Assembly: GCF_002443255.2 (NCBI RefSeq)
Contig: NW_019211455.1
Span: 30,965,778 to 31,029,777 of the forward strand
Direction of reading: 5' to 3'
DNA from: Varroa destructor
Taxonomy: Eukaryota; Arthropoda; Arachnida; Mesostigmata; Varroidae
DNA length: 64,000 bases
Shown here piece by piece: positions 60,701 through 64,000 of this stretch (positions are counted from its first letter, which is position 1; each line of letters starts with the position of its first letter). The notes beneath the pieces were generated by a model. The model saw only the letters and a program-made list of their open reading frames with translations, was not told where the DNA came from and ran no database searches. Both the position numbers and the translations under genes were made by a program.

Positions 60701-62633
60701 CCTTGAACTGCACAAGACGCCCGATTACATGAGACCAAAAAGGTGACACTCGTAGTTTAGTTAAAAATTGAAAAAAAAAATAATTTATTATGTAACGAAA
60801 TGAAATAGGAAATAGCATAGCTAGGTAAATCGAAAAAAAAACGGTGTACAAATAAAGGTGATAAGGATTTCTTACATTGAATATTATCTAACCCGTTCAC
60901 ACCATACGAACATCACAAATATAACAGTGGTTACCAATCTTACATCGTTTTACTATTTACTACATACGTACGTATAAATTGTAGGAGGTTGACATAGGTT
61001 TGACCAATTTCGTTCATTTTAGATATTGATATTCCATCGCGGGACTTGTGTAGCATGTTGCGAAAGACACCATATACGGACGCCTAACAAGAATAAAAAC
61101 CTACTGCTGGCCAAGCCTGCTGGCAGTGTAGCAGGTAAATCCTACTGACGAATGGTGGAACGTGTCGGAATCGCGGCTTCAAATCATTTTCTATGCTCTG
61201 TGGTACGCGTCCTGTAGCGTGAACCTTAGACTGGTCTCAACTGGGCTAACAGTCCGCCTAATTTTACTATAGGGTTCAATTTCATTAAGCCGAAAGCTAC
61301 TGCGTTTTGAATTACCGCACAACCAACCTAGCCTGACTAGGTCGGTTTTTGTAGGCCAAAAGGGGCCTGGTGGCAAAAAGAACCCGCCAGAAAAGAAAGA
61401 ACGAATGACGTAGGACATACGCCGCTACTCAAAAATTGACAGAGAAATTAGAAAAAGAGTAATGATAACATAAATGACAGCAACACTTTTTAGAACCCAT
61501 TAGACTATTAGGGTCCCACGCAGGACGTTGAATCACAGCGTGGGTATAGATAGCCATACTGCACTAGCCTCAGCAAATATATCAAGTCATTGAGGAACAC
61601 TGACGAACGCACGTACGCCTGTAGGTGAGTGATGCACGATGTTCATTTAGCCGTTAGGTGCGGAGCATTTTTGTGCTCACAGTGCGCGGAGGTAGGACAA
61701 CCATAGTGCCATAATCTACGACGATTAGTTTGCAAAGAGAGAACATAACATGGATAGATAGTAATCTATAGCTAAGTCGTATTTTAAGCCTCCCCAAATA
61801 AGCTTTTTAATGAATAAAATTTCGATAGTGTCCTCGCAATACTAAAATGACGTAAAGACACAAACGGCTGGCTGAGTGATCTTCTTTGACAGTTAGTAAC
61901 AATCAGCCGAAGACGAATGAGCAACAATTATCAAAAGAGTGTACTTACATTTAGATAAATTTCGATAAATAAACGATCAGAAGATTTTAATGCTACGGAA
62001 ATCATTGTTTCGTGTAATAGTAACACGCTTAAGAGAAGTTCGATTGGACACGATTAGTAACAACAACAACGGTAAAAAGCTCAGATTATACAAATAGAAA
62101 GGCTAAGGTGTATATCGTACCTAAATTTAGGACCGTGCATTAACAGACCGAACATTTTTACAGTTTTCGTACCCTAAAAAGGCCAGCGGCTAGACATGCA
62201 AGACAAAACCAAAGCTTCAAAAAGGAATATTTTAATATAATAAACAATCGTCCTACCAATTTATAGTACGTACCAACGTTAATAGAGTCATTTTTAAAAC
62301 GCGTACTACCCCTATGCTCTCCATATGGCTGGATGTTAGGGAAGAGAAAGCTACGCGATCGGACTAAGAAGTTCCTGGATTAAAACAGAACCAGCATGAC
62401 ACCAATTCCGATACAAATTGTGGCGAAAGACAAACTGTTTTCATGATAGCCTCTGATAAGTTAGGTGAAGTAACGGCAACTTAGGGCACAAGGTTGGCAC
62501 AGGAAACAGTTATTTATCATTGAAATCTTGTAGGTGAAATAGAATGGAGCGGGCTAGCTTGTACTCAATCAATATAAAATATATTGAAAATAAAAGCTAT
62601 TATTTCGAAAGGACTAATATGATCATCAACCAC
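57765..62633. other. Intergenic or intronic sequence with GC-rich patch at 58.4-58.65 kb
   Basis: 58,390-58,650 is CpG-rich (CACGGCCCCCGGCGCCG at about 58,542) with no long frame, and a purine-rich run follows at 58,675-58,730; it looks like a promoter or 5' leader. Frames at 58,755-58,946, 59,277-59,489, 59,462-59,737 and 61,191-61,418 are unassigned. A hairpin lies at 61,321-61,347. The rest is AT-rich. Confidence 0.45.
61321..61347. repeat. Hairpin, 11 bp arms, one mismatch
   Basis: AACCAACCTAG (61,321-61,331) pairs with CTAGGTCGGTT (61,337-61,347) over a 5 base loop and is followed by a short T run. It looks like an intrinsic terminator in shape, but that has no meaning in eukaryotic DNA. 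Confidence 0.7.
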
Positions 62634-62773
62634 AGAGTGAATATAATTTAAAATTAAAAACGCATTTAGCAATAATGCCTAAGGCTAATATACAGTAAGG
62701 CTAGCAGGCCTTAGTAATAAGTTTATTGGCATTATTGCCAAATGCGTTTTTAATTTTAAATTATATTCACTTT
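62634..62773. mobile_element. Near-perfect foldback (inverted-repeat) element
   Basis: The arm 62,637-62,679 (starting GTGAATATAATTTAAAA, ending GCAATAATGCC) is repeated in reverse complement at 62,728-62,770 with a single mismatch over 43 bases. A further three bases pair at each end if a G:T pair is allowed. The 48-base spacer holds a smaller hairpin, TAAGGC...GCCTTA. The right end runs straight into a (TA)n tract, so a TA target duplication cannot be seen. A young foldback MITE with few mutations between arms is the simplest reading. A long hairpin RNA gene is the alternative. Confidence 0.7.
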
Positions 62774-64000
62774 ATATATATATATATATATATATATGCT
62801 GTTCATACATTTTTTAATATACAAATAAATATAAACTGTAGATACATAAAAATTCAACTTAGCGGAACATGTCAGTTTTATGAAACACTGAGCTACGATA
62901 CCAAGGGGGTTTGCAACTTTGAATTCGGTCGTAAAATGGCAACAGTGAGACCGGCCATGACACACCAAATGGAGATGATCAAATCATGAGAGACAAGTGA
63001 TGAGATTTCACTCTAATACGAGAGCGGCGCTCACTAGTAACGTTGCGTTCTAAGGCTTTTTATGCTTCTGATGGGGGAAGTAATATTCGTATTCTGGCCG
63101 GTAGGACGAATCATTCCCAACACGAGGGCCTGCTATTACTTTTTAAGCTTTTCAGGACACCTATGTATTCTTAACACTGAGCCGATATGAGCTTAACACT
63201 GAACAAAAATGTCATTGAAGATGAGCTCTTTGACTATATATCAAAGAACTAACGCTTGAACACAGTTTATTAACCAAGCTTTCTCGTCTGTTGGGTCCCG
63301 AGTGCCGTGTGAATGTTTAAGAACTGTACGAAACCGTATGCGATAGCCCTGTCTGATCGCGGAAGGCATACATGGCACGTTTTGCTCATAGACGTAACCC
63401 ATTTGGCTACGTTAGAAATTAGCTTTGTATAAACTCACAGCAAACAAACGTGTCCAAAGTTCTGGTTGTTGGGTTCATTTGGCTCATATACTTAATCTAT
63501 TCCGTGATGTTAGGATTACTTGGTTAATCTTTCGATTTTATCCATCTTTCGACATTAGAACTAGCTTAATCTATGGTGATTACAATGGAGTTGTTTTATT
63601 AGTGCCCAATAGATCTAAACGGTCATAAAGTTTGAGGAAAATAAGTAAAGTCTAAAGAAATCTTATAGAGGTTCATACTTGCTCGTTGTGATCAAATAGG
63701 TTCAGTAGAAATAAGCGGCATGGAGTCTGCCAGCAGCAAAACTATCGATGTCGTACTATTATTTCATCCTATGTTAGCATAAGAACGTGTCTCTGTGAAA
63801 GCTTAGTGGTAATGTATTTGGCTGTTAATGTTAGGCATACGTGACGGTGTAGGTTCCAATCTGAGCACAGACACACAATTTGTTTCGTGCCGGGTGCCCG
63901 CCGTCCGATAAAATACCTAATGGCGATGTTAGACGTAAGATATGAAACATCTAGTGTAAGAACGTAAAAACAGAGCTATAACATCTGTATGTGATTAAAC
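62774..64000. other. (TA)n tract, then no gene seen
   Basis: (TA)n continues to 62,797. The plus frame 62,726-62,989 overlaps the foldback and the repeat and is not credible. The frame 63,425-63,628 is unassigned. Nothing else is recognisable to the window end. Confidence 0.55.

Noticed and set aside
61321..61352. Terminator-like hairpin plus T run
   Set aside because: The window shows no bacterial gene organisation, so an intrinsic terminator is not expected.

Overview
The window looks like nuclear DNA of a eukaryote, most likely an invertebrate animal. It is AT-rich and full of stop codons in all six frames. It has many short (TA)n and poly(T) tracts, no operon-like packing, no ribosome-binding-site pattern, and splice-donor-like words beside short GC-richer islands. 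The reverse transcriptase and RNase H fragments have the Ty3/gypsy style common in arthropods. A chelicerate such as a mite or tick is only a guess. I found no tRNA, rRNA, CRISPR array or intact gene of a family I recognise.

The one securely identified item is a decayed internal piece of a Ty3/gypsy-type LTR retrotransposon on the + strand at about 34.23-36.24 kb. Its order is zinc knuckle, protease, reverse transcriptase, RNase H, then the start of integrase. It carries stops, frameshifts and deletions, and all three enzymes have lost catalytic residues. No LTRs are visible. A second, weaker retroelement trace, a protease-like DTGTS motif on the - strand at 16.11-16.32 kb, lies directly beside a 234 bp element with 27 bp terminal inverted repeats (15,876-16,109). 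A near-perfect 140 bp foldback lies at 62,634-62,773 next to a (TA)n tract.

Several GC-richer islands stand out: 1.0-2.3, 20.95-21.8, 25.2-26.1, 26.75-27.3, 31.9-32.27, 41.65-42.5, 43.3-43.6, 44.8-45.25, 47.4-48.0, 51.7-52.5, 55.9-56.55 and 58.4-58.65 kb. They hold overlapping open frames, sometimes with a good Kozak context or a strong splice donor. They may be exons, untranslated first exons or promoters, but no protein in them is recognisable. The longest ATG-started frames are 161 aa (+, 56,057-56,542) and 158 aa (-, 57,247-57,723). Both are close to what chance could give in 64 kb, so they are listed with low confidence.

The rest, well over 80 percent of the window, is intergenic or intronic-looking sequence with microsatellites and small hairpins. 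No set of genes here forms a pathway or system.
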